Source of the DNA: Acetobacter ghanensis
Lineage (GTDB): Bacteria > Pseudomonadota > Alphaproteobacteria > Acetobacterales > Acetobacteraceae
Length of the DNA: 64,000 nucleotides
Direction: 5' to 3'
NCBI RefSeq assembly: GCF_001499675.1
Contig: NZ_LN609302.1
Coordinates: 714,896 to 778,895, forward strand
The notes under the pieces are model-generated. The model worked only from the letters and a program-made list of their open reading frames with translations. It had not been told where the DNA came from and did not search any database. A program made the position numbers and the translations under genes. How positions within the stretch are numbered: position 1 is the stretch's first letter; every line of letters starts with the position of its first letter. Positions 36,288-45,423 of the stretch are shown piece after piece.

Positions 36288-37172
36288 TTATTTGTCCTCG
36301 CCTGCCAGCCAGGTCTCACAACACAGTTTTGCCAGTGTGCGCACCCGGCCAATATAGGCTGCGCGTTCGCTTACGCTGATGACGCCGCGTGCATCAAGCA
36401 GGTTGAACAGATGGCTGGCTTTAAGGCACTGGTCGTAAGCAGGCTGGGCAACGCCTGCCTCGGCCAGAGCCACACTTTCCTTTTCCGCATCGGTAAAGTG
36501 CTGGAACAGCAGGTCCGTATTGGCCAGTTCAAAATTATGGCGGGAGTAATCCTGCTCAGCGCGCAGGAACACGTCGCCGTAGGTCAGGCCTGCGCCGTTG
36601 TAGTCGAGGTCATAAACATTCTCGACCCCCTGCACATACATGGCCAACCGTTCCAGCCCGTATGTCAGCTCCGTGGAGGGCAGGGTTACGGGAATACCGC
36701 CAACCTGCTGGAAGTAGGTGAACTGCGTGACCTCCATACCATCGCACCAGACCTCCCAGCCTAGCCCCCATGCACCGATGGTTGGGTTTTCCCAGTCATC
36801 TTCCACAAAGCGGATATCGTGCTTGTCGGGGTCAATGCCGATTGCGCGGTAGCTGTCCAGCAGGAGTTTCTGGCTTTCCTCCGGGGTGGGTTTAAGCAGA
36901 ACCTGATACTGGTAGTAATGCTGGAGGCGGTTCGGGTTTTCGCCGTACCGGCCGTCGGACGGGCGGCGGCAGGGCTGCACGTAGGCGGCCTTCCACGGTT
37001 TGCTCCCCAAGGCCCGCAGCGTTGTGTGGGGGGAGAGTGTGCCTGCGCCTATTTCCTGATCATAGGGCTGGAGAATGGCGCACCCCTGTTTTGACCAGAA
37101 CTGGTGCAGGGTCAGAATAAGATCCTGAAAGGAGAGGGGCCGCTCTGTGGGGCGGGGAGACGCCGGGTCCAT
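36288..37172 (-). CDS. glyQ: Glycyl-tRNA synthetase alpha subunit
   Basis: A 294-residue class II catalytic subunit. Signatures include [53 protein letters not shown] and [22 protein letters not shown] at 37172 matches the usual start; upstream in-frame residues are unlike the family. Bacteria with the alpha2beta2 enzyme, including Acetobacteraceae, keep glyQ-glyS together as here. It diverges from a DUF2076 gene. Confidence 0.95.
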   Translation of the reverse strand: MDPASPRPTERPLSFQDLILTLHQFWSKQGCAILQPYDQEIGAGTLSPHTTLRALGSKPWKAAYVQPCRRPSDGRYGENPNRLQHYYQYQVLLKPTPEESQKLLLDSYRAIGIDPDKHDIRFVEDDWENPTIGAWGLGWEVWCDGMEVTQFTYFQQVGGIPVTLPSTELTYGLERLAMYVQGVENVYDLDYNGAGLTYGDVFLRAEQDYSRHNFELANTDLLFQHFTDAEKESVALAEAGVAQPAYDQCLKASHLFNLLDARGVISVSERAAYIGRVRTLAKLCCETWLAGEDK

Positions 37173-37405
37173 GGTATGGATGAAACTCCGCAATATGACG
37201 GTCAGGTTGAATGTGCGCATGGCACGCTTGGCCACACCATACAGCCCCGCGCGCCAGACCGAAAGAGAAGGCAGGCCATATGGCAGGGTTTCCTTGTGGG
37301 CCTGCTCTCTTGTAACAGGCTTGTGGGCACGCCACATCTTGGCCAGAGTGTTCTGGCAGAAAGCTCTGGTGCTGCAATTTGCCCGGCAGGGCGGGAAGGT
37401 ATGGG

Positions 37406-38158
37406 ATGACAAACGAAGAACGCGACCTTATTGAAAAATTTCTGGCCCGTGTGAGCGGGGCTGCTCAGGGCGGCTTTGGCAGCGTGCCGGCAAGCCAGCC
37501 CAACCTGCCCGCGATTGACCCGCAGGCGGACCAGTTTATTGCTCAGGAATTCCAAAAATACCCCGAAGCCCGCTACCGCGTGACCCAGATGGCCGTGGTG
37601 CAGGAAGCCGCACTGGTGCAGGCACAGAATCGGATTCAGCAGCTTCAGTTCCAGTTGCAGCAGGCGCAGCAGGCCTTGCAGGCAGCACAGCAGCAGAGCA
37701 ATGCCGGGCAGCAGAAGTCGGGCGGCTTTTTTGGTGGTCTTTTTGGCGGTGGGCAGGCTGCCCAGCCGCAGGCGGCGCCGCCTCCGGGTTGGGGAGGTCG
37801 GCCTGCTCAAGCGCCGCAGTATCAACCGCAGCCCATGCCTTATGGTATGCAGCCTTCCATGTTTCGGGGTGGTTCGGGCTTTTTGGGCAGCGCGTTGACA
37901 ACCGCAACGGGTGTTGCTGGCGGTATGCTGGCGGCTAATGCCTTAACCAGTCTGTTTAGTGGTCATCATGATGGCGGTATGGATGCGGCCGGCATGGGGG
38001 GCGCGTCCAACGAAACCATTGTGAACAATTATGGTGATGCCGGTGCAGATCCGTTTGCAGGCGCAGGCGTACAGCCCGATCAGGGCTTTGACGCTGGTGG
38101 TGACTGGGGTGGAGACGCCGGAGGCGATTGGGGCGGTGGCGACGATCAGAGCTTCTGA
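37406..38158 (+). CDS. DUF2076 domain protein
   Basis: A 250-residue protein of the DUF2076 family. The start [16 protein letters not shown] and the following [20 protein letters not shown] match its N-terminal domain. A Gln-rich coiled coil ([18 protein letters not shown]) leads into a Gly-rich segment ([11 protein letters not shown]), a Pro/Gln linker and a hydrophobic [18 protein letters not shown] segment like a glycine-zipper membrane anchor. The tail is acidic, with repeated GGDWGGD units. Many relatives are annotated as periplasmic ligand-binding sensors; the role is unknown. Confidence 0.85.
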   Translation: MTNEERDLIEKFLARVSGAAQGGFGSVPASQPNLPAIDPQADQFIAQEFQKYPEARYRVTQMAVVQEAALVQAQNRIQQLQFQLQQAQQALQAAQQQSNAGQQKSGGFFGGLFGGGQAAQPQAAPPPGWGGRPAQAPQYQPQPMPYGMQPSMFRGGSGFLGSALTTATGVAGGMLAANALTSLFSGHHDGGMDAAGMGGASNETIVNNYGDAGADPFAGAGVQPDQGFDAGGDWGGDAGGDWGGGDDQSF

Positions 38159-38190
38159 TCCGGCGTTCTTGGCCCGGTTTGATTATTCTG

Positions 38191-38219
38191 GGGCGATGCG
38201 CAGGCATCGCCCTTTTTTA
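38191..38219. terminator. Terminator between the DUF2076 gene and the XRE regulator
   Basis: GGGCGATGC-GCAG-GCATCGCCC, a 9-bp perfect stem with 4-nt loop, is followed by TTTTTT on the plus strand. It overlaps the stop codon of the converging XRE gene. Confidence 0.9.
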
Positions 38220-38795
38220 TTTGGCAGTTCCCGGCTGTGCCATGGACTGGATGAGGTCCAGCACCTTCTGCCGTAACGTCTTGTCGGGGATCTGATAGTA
38301 GGCACGCACCAGATCCAGCGTTTCCTTTCTGGCCAGCACATCCTGCTCTTCAGTTATGGCCTGCATGGCTGCATCGTCGGACACGGTCGGCGCAAAACCT
38401 GTGGGCAGGGAGGTGCCAAAAGGTTTGCGTGCTTCTGCAAACCCTCTGTTCGCCATGCCCGCCTCTGGCAGAGGAGTCATGTCATCAAAAAAGAAGCTGA
38501 TCGGTACATCCAGAGCGGTTGCAATATCATACAGCCGGGAGGCCCCAACCCGGTTGGCGCCACGCTCATACTTTTGGATTTGTTGAAACGTAACGCCTAG
38601 AGCCTCCCCCAGTTTTTCCTGCGAGAGTCCTAACAGTGTTCTACGGAGCCGAATGCGCTTGCCAACATGGGCATCTATCGTTTCGGCGTGGGTGGAGATC
38701 GTGGAGGCGGGATCCGTCAAAGGTTCGGTTTTGCTCACGACTGGGTTTTTTCCCACGGTTGTACGTGCTGGAACAGGTGGACGGATAACATGCAA
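38217..38795 (-). CDS. XRE-family transcriptional regulator (PraR/PhrR-like)
   Basis: A 192-residue DNA-binding protein. A disordered N-terminus of about 40 residues is followed by a helix-turn-helix: IRLRRTLLGLSQEKLGEALG, VTFQQIQKYERGANRVGASR, then LYDIATALDVPISFFFDDM. This arrangement is common in alphaproteobacterial regulators of the PraR/PhrR group, some linked to acid response or quorum control. The C-terminal part contains a helical LVRAYYQIPDKTLRQKVLDLIQ. It lies downstream of lnt with an 83-nt gap. Targets are unknown. Confidence 0.88.
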   Translation of the reverse strand: MHVIRPPVPARTTVGKNPVVSKTEPLTDPASTISTHAETIDAHVGKRIRLRRTLLGLSQEKLGEALGVTFQQIQKYERGANRVGASRLYDIATALDVPISFFFDDMTPLPEAGMANRGFAEARKPFGTSLPTGFAPTVSDDAAMQAITEEQDVLARKETLDLVRAYYQIPDKTLRQKVLDLIQSMAQPGTAK

Positions 38796-38878
38796 ATTTA
38801 ACTATTCATAAAGGAAAATGGGTCTGGTTCCAGAAAAACGTTACATGATGGCGCAGCAAAAACCCCAGCCTGTTTGCG

Positions 38879-40558
38879 CTATGCCGTTGTGAAGGGAGTG
38901 GTTTTCCGTTTGTTGGGGCGGGGTACACAGGCCAGTAGCAGCAGTAGGCAGCACATGGCTAACGGAATGGACTGACCAAACCTGCCAAACAACGTTGGCG
39001 GAAGTGAGGCAGGAAGTGCCACGGTAAGAACGCCCGCCTTGCCCCATTTCAGATGGTCCAGCATATGGCCCATGCCATCGTAAGCGGTGGAAATGCCCGT
39101 ATTGGCTGCGCGGGCGACTGGTAGTCCTTCCTCCACAGCCCGCAGCCGCACGGATGAAAGGTGTTGGCGTGGGCCTGCGCTGTTGCCGAACCACGCATCG
39201 TTGGTCACATTGGCTAGCCAGCGCGGGCGGTCCTGCGCATTGACAACATCGCCCGAAAAAATGACTTCGTAACATATGAGCGGGCCAACAGCGGGTATGT
39301 CTGCCAGATGCCATGTCTGTGGGCCGGGGCCAGCGGCCATGCCCCCTTGAGGTACAATCTGGAGCGGAATGAAAGGCGGCTGATACTCACCAAAAGGGAC
39401 CAGCCGAGCTTTGTCATATACCGCTTCTATGCTGCCATCGGGGGCAAGTGCCGCAACAGAATTGCGGTAGTGGCCAGCGGCATCCATCCGCAGGGCGCCA
39501 ATAATGCCTGCATCGGCCCCGGCGGCCCATTCCATAATGGCCTGTCGTGCACGGGGGCTGTCCTGTAGCAGGTCATAGCCGGGAAAAGAGGTTTCGGGCC
39601 ATAGGAAGACAATAGGGCGAAAACGCTCGTTGGGTTTGCGCAGATTTGCCTGCATGGCCTGTGCGTTTTGTACGCCTTGTGCGGTCAGGCGCAGGTAACG
39701 CATGAAAATATCTCGCGGTGTTTGCCGTCCGATTTTTTCGGTTTCAGGCACATTCCCTTGCACCATAACGGCAATAGGGCCGGACTCTCCAGTTGGGTGT
39801 GTGGTCGCAAGCCGAAGGCCGCCAGCAGCGCACCAGGCGAGAACCCCAGTTGCCGAGCATATGATAATACGCTTGCGTAGCTGAAGCAGGCAGAGGTGTG
39901 GTTGGTTGTTTGCCGCCACATGCAGGCTGACCCAGCGCGCCAGTGGTGTCTGTTCCAGCAAGGCTGTGCCGCAGAGAATGGCAAGCAGGACAAGAACCAG
40001 AGTCAGCCCGTCCTCCCCTATCCATGCCGCAGGTTGGATCAGCAGACCGCCAATGGAACCGGGAATGGCAAAACTGCTGCCAAGTGCATTCCACGTAAAA
40101 CCGCTAAAAATAAAGGTGCGCCCCATGTCAAACAGGGTCCAGAGCGCGGCAAACGCGCCTAGGCGACGGATGCCCGCAGGCAGCAAGGTGCAAAGTGCAG
40201 CAGGTATGGCAACGGTGGGAGCTAGAATAAGTGCGCAGCCAAGGGAGGGGAACGGCACAAACCACCAGAACTCATCAGCCCGGATCAACACCGCATTAAC
40301 CAGCCAGTACAGCCCGGCGGCATAAAAGCCAAAGCCGAACAGTGCTCCGGTCCATGCGGCCCGCTTCCAGCTTTGGGTTGTATTAAGGATATGGCCCAGC
40401 AGGCCAAAGGTCAGCAGCAGGACCGGCAGAATATGGAGTGGGGGAAGTGCTAGCGTGGAGAGGGCGCCCAAGCCCAGTGTGATGGCGACAAAGCGGAGAG
40501 TTTCCCGCTTTGGATACAATCGGGAGAACGCGGTTTTAAGGGGCATGGGGGCGCTCAT
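38879..40558 (-). CDS. lnt: Apolipoprotein N-acyltransferase
   Basis: A 559-residue inner-membrane enzyme adding the third acyl chain to lipoproteins. The N-terminal half has several transmembrane helices (FVAITLGLGALSTLALPPLH, ILPVLLLTFGLLGHIL). The nitrilase-like domain carries the triad: Glu in WPETSFPGY, Lys in YDKARLVPFGEY, Cys in PLICYEVIFSGDV. The lipoproteins in this window are likely substrates. It is near olsB and fur on the same strand; a hairpin sits just before its start codon. Confidence 0.95.
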   Translation of the reverse strand: MSAPMPLKTAFSRLYPKRETLRFVAITLGLGALSTLALPPLHILPVLLLTFGLLGHILNTTQSWKRAAWTGALFGFGFYAAGLYWLVNAVLIRADEFWWFVPFPSLGCALILAPTVAIPAALCTLLPAGIRRLGAFAALWTLFDMGRTFIFSGFTWNALGSSFAIPGSIGGLLIQPAAWIGEDGLTLVLVLLAILCGTALLEQTPLARWVSLHVAANNQPHLCLLQLRKRIIICSATGVLAWCAAGGLRLATTHPTGESGPIAVMVQGNVPETEKIGRQTPRDIFMRYLRLTAQGVQNAQAMQANLRKPNERFRPIVFLWPETSFPGYDLLQDSPRARQAIMEWAAGADAGIIGALRMDAAGHYRNSVAALAPDGSIEAVYDKARLVPFGEYQPPFIPLQIVPQGGMAAGPGPQTWHLADIPAVGPLICYEVIFSGDVVNAQDRPRWLANVTNDAWFGNSAGPRQHLSSVRLRAVEEGLPVARAANTGISTAYDGMGHMLDHLKWGKAGVLTVALPASLPPTLFGRFGQSIPLAMCCLLLLLACVPRPNKRKTTPFTTA

Positions 40559-40563
40559 GGCAC

Positions 40564-40584
40564 AAGCGGGCCGCCAGCCCGCTT
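40564..40584 (-). other. Hairpin immediately upstream of lnt
   Basis: AAGCGGGC and GCCCGCTT form a perfect 8-bp stem with a 5-nt loop ending 6 nt before the lnt ATG on the minus strand. No clear Shine-Dalgarno lies outside it, so it may limit translation or end the olsB message. Confidence 0.55.
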
Positions 40585-40640
40585 AGGTGTCCGTTAACAA
40601 TCAGGGCTTAAAGCCACTCACGCGTAGAACTGTGAGGGAG

Positions 40641-41487
40641 TTAGTCCAGAGCATCGCGCAGGCGGCGTTCGTAATGGCGGTAGTATTTGTCTGCCAGCAA
40701 TTCGCTCTTGACCAGAATGGCAACATCCGTGGTGTTAAACTGCGGGTCAATCACCGCACCGTCCCCCACATAACCGCCAAGCCGCAGATAGCCTTTGATC
40801 AGGGGCGGCAGGCCAACAAGGCAACGGCGGACGTTGAGCGTATGCGGGTCCGTCCGCAGCATTTCCACCCGCCGGTTTTCCAGCGCTCTGACACGCAGGG
40901 CCGGAGGAGCCAGGTGGTTGTGGTAGAGATATGTCAGCTCGTCCGCAATCTGGTCCGGGTCCGTGCAGGGCAGGCTGGCGCAGCCAAACAGCAGATCTAT
41001 GCGATGCAGGAAGATGTAGGACGCAATACCCCGCCACAAAAGCTGCATGGCAGCTCGGCCACGGTAGTTTTTGTCCACGCAGGACCGCCCGACCTCGAGC
41101 AATCTGCCGGGGAATTCCTTGAGCGGGGTAATGTCGTATTCGTTGGAGGAATAGAAACGCCCGATTTTTTGGGCGGCGTCCCCCCTGCACAAGTCGGTAC
41201 GTCCCCACAACACCACGTGCGTCGGATGCAATGGCGTTGTCTATGACCAGCAGGTGGTCGGCCACCGTATCAAACTCGTCAATGTCGCGTTTCAGACGCA
41301 GGGTTTCCGCACTCGGATGCGCACCCATTTCTTCGTAAAAAACACGGTAGCGCAGGGCTTGTGCGGCGTCCCGCTCTTCGTCCGTTTCGGCAATGCGTAC
41401 GCTCAGGCTACCGCCATGCAGCTCGGGAAAACGGGACCGGTCCAGCTCCAGCGCCGAAAGGCCGCCAGTGGTCTGTGTGGAACTCAT
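40641..41487 (-). pseudogene. olsB: Ornithine-acyl-ACP N-acyltransferase (OlsB-like), frameshifted
   Basis: Two frames join into one GNAT-type acyltransferase. The first, from ATG 41487, has LSVRIAETDEERDAAQALRY followed by RVFYEEMG and VGTYRLVQG. The second continues GDAAQKIGRFYSSNEYDITP, LLEVGRSCVDKNYRGRAAMQ and LWRGIASYIFLH. They meet at a run of six C (plus strand 41180-41185); five would keep one frame of about 281 residues. OlsB makes lyso-ornithine lipid, a phosphorus-free membrane lipid. The start overlaps the fur stop as ATGA. Either a slippage mutation, a phase-variable switch or a sequencing error. Confidence 0.85.
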
Positions 41488-41975
41488 GCTTGGTCTCCCT
41501 TACGGCGTGCGCGTGGTGTTGTTTTGCCGGGGGTTTTGTTTGTGGGCTGGCGTTTTTTGCCAAACAGTTCCAACCGCATGGACACGAACTCGAATCCAAG
41601 CCGGTCTGCGACCTTCATCATGAGTGCCTCATGTTCCGGGTCTTCAAACTCGATCACTTTACCGTTATCAACGTCGATCAGGTGATAATGGTGCCGCCCA
41701 TGTTCTGTTGCTTCGTACCGAGCACGTCCGCCGCCAAAGTCCCGGCGTTCCAGAATGCCTTTTTCTTCCAGCAGACGGACCGTGCGGTACACGGTGGCAA
41801 CCGAGATGCGGGAGTCCAGCACCAGCGCGCGGCGGTACAGTTCCTCAACGTCCGGATGGTCGTCTGCTTCGGAAAGAACGCGTGCAATAACGCGCCGTTG
41901 TCCGGTCATTTTCAGGCCGTGTTCGATACACAGCTGCTCAATCCGTGATTCTGCCGCTTGTACCTTCAAGGTCAC
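41484..41975 (-). CDS. fur: Fur-family metalloregulator
   Basis: A 163-residue regulator. The winged-helix domain includes KMTGQRRVIARVLSEADDHP and ISVATVYRTVRLLEEKGIL. The metal-binding region is GRHHYHLIDVDNGKVIEF, as in alphaproteobacterial Fur/Mur. The C-terminus is basic (PTNKTPGKTTPRARRKGDQ) and lacks the CxxC zinc site. It may respond to iron or manganese. Its TGA overlaps the ATG of olsB, so both are made from one message. It diverges from a TusA-like gene. Confidence 0.9.
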   Translation of the reverse strand: MTLKVQAAESRIEQLCIEHGLKMTGQRRVIARVLSEADDHPDVEELYRRALVLDSRISVATVYRTVRLLEEKGILERRDFGGGRARYEATEHGRHHYHLIDVDNGKVIEFEDPEHEALMMKVADRLGFEFVSMRLELFGKKRQPTNKTPGKTTPRARRKGDQA

Positions 41976-42051
41976 AAACCCTGCCTAGTGTTATCATCTC
42001 TGCGTTCGTCTTTCAGGTAGCCGAAGTCAGAGGTGTTTGTCCAATTTTACA

Positions 42052-42096
42052 CCATCATACAGTTTTTTTATGGTGTGTATGCCTGTTGTATGATGG
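42052..42096. repeat. Inverted repeat pair between fur and the TusA-like gene
   Basis: CCATCATACA (42052-42061) and TGTATGATGG (42087-42096) are perfect 10-bp inverted copies 25 nt apart, inside the only regulatory gap for two divergent genes. A smaller ACACCAT/ATGGTGT pair overlaps. They may be paired operators or an RNA stem. Confidence 0.6.
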
Positions 42097-42132
42097 CGAC
42101 CTGTCGTTTTTTCTCCGAAGGAGGAGCGTTGC

Positions 42133-42411
42133 ATGAATGATACCCTGATGCCGGGACGGGAGGACGGTACCTGCACGGCGGTTCTGGACATTACCTCGGA
42201 GACGTGCCCCATGACGTTTGTGCGCACACGGCTGGCGCTGGATGTGCTGCCGCCGGGTGGTTTGCTGGCAGTCCGCTTGAAAGGGGATGAGCCACACCGC
42301 AATGTCAGCCGTTCCGTGCGCGCACTTGGCCACGCCATTCTGGCTGATGCGCCCCAGCCAGATGGGAGTGTTGTACTGACAATTCGCAAAAAAGAAGCCG
42401 CATCTGCCTGA
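42133..42411 (+). CDS. TusA/SirA-family sulfur-carrier-like protein
   Basis: A 92-residue protein. DITSETCPMTFVRTRLALD matches the TusA helix with the sulfur-carrying cysteine in a Cys-Pro pair. GGLLAVRLKGDEPHRNVSRS and VVLTIRKK complete the two-layer fold. TusA relatives relay persulfide sulfur to tRNA thiolation or molybdenum cofactor assembly; which process this one serves is not visible. A GGAGGAG ribosome site precedes the ATG. It diverges from fur and converges with rho. Confidence 0.85.
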   Translation: MNDTLMPGREDGTCTAVLDITSETCPMTFVRTRLALDVLPPGGLLAVRLKGDEPHRNVSRSVRALGHAILADAPQPDGSVVLTIRKKEAASA

Positions 42412-42442
42412 GCCTGAAAAATAGGGATTGGGCAGATGCGGC
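42397..42442. terminator. Long hairpin across the end of the TusA-like gene
   Basis: GCCGCATCTGCC and GGCAGATGCGGC form a 12-bp perfect stem around a 22-nt loop that contains the stop codon region. No strong U-tract follows. It lies between converging genes and may end both transcripts, perhaps with Rho. Confidence 0.6.
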
Positions 42443-42470
42443 TTGCGTCATGGATCAACCGGGTGGTGGC

Positions 42471-43769
42471 CTAGTTGTTCATGGCTTCAAAGAAGTCATT
42501 GTTGGTTTTGCTGTATTTCAGCTTGTCGAGCAGGAAGTCCATGGCGTCCATGGTGCCCATAGGTGCCAGAATCCGGCGCAGAACCCACATTTTGGACAGG
42601 GTGGAGCGGTCAACCAGCAGCTCTTCCTTACGGGTGCCGCTCTTGGTGATGTCAATGGCAGGGAAGGTGCGCTTGTCAGCCAGCTTGCGGTCAAGCACCA
42701 GTTCCGAGTTACCCGTGCCCTTGAACTCTTCAAAGATCACTTCGTCCATACGGCTGCCGGTATCAATCAGGGCGGTGGCGATAATGGTCAGGGAGCCACC
42801 TTCCTCGATGTTACGGGCCGCACCAAAGAAGCGCTTGGGCCGCTGCAGGGCGTTGGCGTCCACACCACCGGTCAGCACCTTGCCCGATGAGGGAACAACA
42901 GTGTTGTAGGCGCGGGCCAGACGGGTAATGGAATCGAGCAGGATCACCACGTCGCGCTTGTGTTCCACAAGGCGCTTGGCTTTTTCCAGCACCATTTCGG
43001 TCACCTGCACATGGCGGTGGGCTGGTTCATCAAAGGTCGAGGCAATAACTTCGCCGCGCACGGAGCGGGCCATGTCGGTCACTTCCTCGGGGCGTTCGTC
43101 AATCAGCAGCACAATCAGGAACACTTCGGGGTGGTTGGCCGAAATGGACGATGCAATGCTCTGGAGCATGACCGTCTTACCCGAGCGTGGGGGGGCCACG
43201 ATCAGGGCGCGCTGGCCCATGCCAATGGGGGATACCAGATCAATCACCCGCGGGGTGAAGTCCTTCTGGGAGCCCTTTTTGTTTTTGTCGCCCTTGGGTT
43301 CGGGGGCGGTAGCCTGACTTTCCACTTCCATCTGGAGGCGGCGCTCGGGGTAGAGCGGGGTTAGGTTATCAAAGTTGATCCGGTGGCGAACCGCGTCGGG
43401 GGACTCAAAATTGATCGTGTTGATCTTGAGCATGGAGAAGTAGCGTTCGCCGTCTCTGGGAGCGCGAATCTGCCCTTCAACCGTATCACCCGTGCGCAGG
43501 CCAAAGCGGCGGACTTGGGTGGGGGAGATATAAATATCATCCGGGCCGGGAAGGTAGTTGGATTCGGGCGCACGCAGGTAGCCAAACCCGTCATGCATGA
43601 TCTCAAGCGTGCCTTCGCCATAAATGGCCTGATCGTTATCAGCCAGCGTTTTGAGAATGGCGAACATCATGTCCTGCTTGCGCAGGGAGGACGCGTTTTC
43701 GATATTCAGGTCTTCAGCGCAGGCCAGAAGGTCGGCTGGGGACTTGGCCTTGAGTTCCGCAAGATGCAT
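42471..43769 (-). CDS. rho: Transcription termination factor Rho
   Basis: A 432-residue hexameric RNA helicase. The N-terminal helical part begins [20 protein letters not shown], and the RNA-binding cold-shock-like domain includes [20 protein letters not shown]. The motor domain has Walker [21 protein letters not shown], the Q-loop region [12 protein letters not shown] and the C-terminal GTRKEELLV. There is no large insertion domain. A consensus-like promoter and a C/U-rich leader precede it. Confidence 0.97.
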   Translation of the reverse strand: MHLAELKAKSPADLLACAEDLNIENASSLRKQDMMFAILKTLADNDQAIYGEGTLEIMHDGFGYLRAPESNYLPGPDDIYISPTQVRRFGLRTGDTVEGQIRAPRDGERYFSMLKINTINFESPDAVRHRINFDNLTPLYPERRLQMEVESQATAPEPKGDKNKKGSQKDFTPRVIDLVSPIGMGQRALIVAPPRSGKTVMLQSIASSISANHPEVFLIVLLIDERPEEVTDMARSVRGEVIASTFDEPAHRHVQVTEMVLEKAKRLVEHKRDVVILLDSITRLARAYNTVVPSSGKVLTGGVDANALQRPKRFFGAARNIEEGGSLTIIATALIDTGSRMDEVIFEEFKGTGNSELVLDRKLADKRTFPAIDITKSGTRKEELLVDRSTLSKMWVLRRILAPMGTMDAMDFLLDKLKYSKTNNDFFEAMNN

Positions 43770-43945
43770 CTAGTAAATGCCCTGACTGGCAAGAAAAGTT
43801 CAAAAGGGGAAGGTCCGGGTCGTTCCATGCACGGCAGAGCCGGTCGGGGAGACCGGAAGCAAGCACGCCTGAAGAGGCATGTCCGAGCCAGAAGGAACCT
43901 GACAGGAGGGAAACCGCTGGGCAGGTGAAGTCAGCCAGCGTCTTG
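43770..43945 (-). promoter_or_regulatory. Long C/U-rich 5' leader of rho
   Basis: The predicted rho transcript begins near 43945, giving about 176 nt before the start codon. On the RNA strand it is rich in C and U (for example CAGCGGTTTCCCTCCTGTC and CTTCCGGTCTCCCCGACC) and contains short stems. Such unstructured C-rich stretches are what Rho binds, consistent with autogenous control as known for E. coli rho. Confidence 0.55.
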
Positions 43946-43952
43946 GAAGCGG

Positions 43953-43981
43953 ATATTACCTCTGGCGTTGTGGGGCGTCAA
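43953..43981 (-). promoter_or_regulatory. Sigma-70-type promoter of rho
   Basis: On the minus strand TTGACG (43976-43981) and TAATAT (43953-43958) are separated by exactly 17 nt, close to the TTGACA-N17-TATAAT consensus. Confidence 0.75.
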
Positions 43982-44014
43982 CAACAGAGTGCCGGGGGAT
44001 GGCAGGTGGGAGCC

Positions 44015-45187
44015 TTATTTGATGCCCCCGAGCCAGCCTTTTTTCCAGAACCAGAAAAGGGGCAGCACAATGGTGGTGGCCATAAGACCGAGTGAGTACC
44101 AGTACCCAAACGACCAGTTCAGTTCCGGCATGTTCTTGAAGTTCATACCATAGATGCCCGCAATCAGGGTTGGTGCAACCCCAATGAAGCTGACCACGGT
44201 CAGAACCTTCATGACGCCGTTCTGTTCGATGTTGATGAACCCTAGCGTGGCGTCGAGCAGAAATTCCACCTTGTCCTGAGACTGGGAGACATAGGCATCG
44301 AGCGAGGACAGGTCATGGCTGACGGAGGTTATGCGTGCGCGCAGTATGCCGGACAGCGCATAGGCGGCAGTTGTTTTGCCATCCTCATCCGGTGCGGGTG
44401 TAACAAGGGTGGTGGGAGGGGCTGTGCGAGGTGTGCACAGGGCAAAGCCCGTAACCGGCAGAGCGGATGCGGTCTTGCGGCTTTCTCCCAAGAACAGGGC
44501 AATACGTTCCATGCCCAGTAGGGTGTCCCTCATGCGGGAGCACAGGTTGCCCGCTTCCCCCACGCGTTGCAGCAGGTCACGCTGCCACATGGCTACGTTG
44601 CGGATGGGCGTCTGCTGTGTGCGGGCGCGAAAAATATCGTGCGAGAGCGTGTCGAGCAGGTTGCCCATGCTTTCCAGAATATCGGCCAGCCGGTCCACAA
44701 TAGCTTCTATTAGCGCCACCAGTATTTCGCCCGCATGGAGCAGGGTTTCGTGGTGGGGTGGAATTTCGGTGGGCTGGGGGGAAATGGTCTGGTGATCGGG
44801 GGAGGTGTGGGGAGGTGGCATGGTGGCGGCTACACAGTTCGCCACAAGCTGGGCCACTGTCTCGAACGCCAGATAGGACTGGAAACGAATGGTGAAGAGC
44901 CGGCTTTCGGTCAGGATAAAGCCCACCGGCATGGTCTGAAAATCCGAGCCATTCTTGCGCAGCAGGGGGGAGGAGAGGAACGCTGCACCATTGCGCACAC
45001 TGATTCGGGATGAACTTTCAATCGCGCTCAGATCATCCAGTGTGGGAATGGGTTGGCCGCAGAGCTTCTCTGCCAGAGTCAGCTCTTGCGGTGTCGGGTT
45101 AAGAAGATCCAGCCAGACAGCATTTTTGGCATCGTCTTCCGTTTCAACGGCGCGAGCAGGCATACCGGGCCTGTGGGCCAGAAACAT
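44015..45187 (-). CDS. corA: CorA-family magnesium/divalent metal transporter
   Basis: A 390-residue membrane transporter. The two C-terminal helices carry the pore signature YGMNFKNMPE (GMN) after TVVSFIGVAPTLIAGI, and the last helix is SLGLMATTIVLPLFWFW. The cytoplasmic funnel has long helices (LVALIEAIVDRLADILESMG, ARITSVSHDLSSLDAYVSQS). Two Pro/Thr/His-rich insertions (near residues 135-160 and 260-285) lengthen it beyond E. coli CorA. ATG 45187 has GGGAGA upstream. It diverges from trpB. Confidence 0.92.
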   Translation of the reverse strand: MFLAHRPGMPARAVETEDDAKNAVWLDLLNPTPQELTLAEKLCGQPIPTLDDLSAIESSSRISVRNGAAFLSSPLLRKNGSDFQTMPVGFILTESRLFTIRFQSYLAFETVAQLVANCVAATMPPPHTSPDHQTISPQPTEIPPHHETLLHAGEILVALIEAIVDRLADILESMGNLLDTLSHDIFRARTQQTPIRNVAMWQRDLLQRVGEAGNLCSRMRDTLLGMERIALFLGESRKTASALPVTGFALCTPRTAPPTTLVTPAPDEDGKTTAAYALSGILRARITSVSHDLSSLDAYVSQSQDKVEFLLDATLGFINIEQNGVMKVLTVVSFIGVAPTLIAGIYGMNFKNMPELNWSFGYWYSLGLMATTIVLPLFWFWKKGWLGGIK

Positions 45188-45423
45188 GCGATTCTCCCTG
45201 TTTTGCCTTAATGGGCGCGGGCACTTATTCCGGTTCTGGCAGGGCGCCCCAGAGCGTGTGCGTGCAACAAGTATGCCGCCTTTGTTCTGTTTATGGCAAG
45301 ATGACCGCACGGGACCGTGCAATGCGGCCACGCATCTGGTAAGCCATTTTGCCAGTTGAGAAAGATATAAAAACGGCACCCGGCAGGGCGCGCAATGTGG
45401 CTAAAGGAGCGGCAGGACGAATA

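Noticed and set aside
43830..43880. SRP-RNA-like string GACCGGAAGCAAGCA on the plus strand upstream of rho
   Set aside because: The invariant GGAAGGAAGCAGC tetraloop context is not matched, and the region is better explained as the rho leader on the opposite strand.
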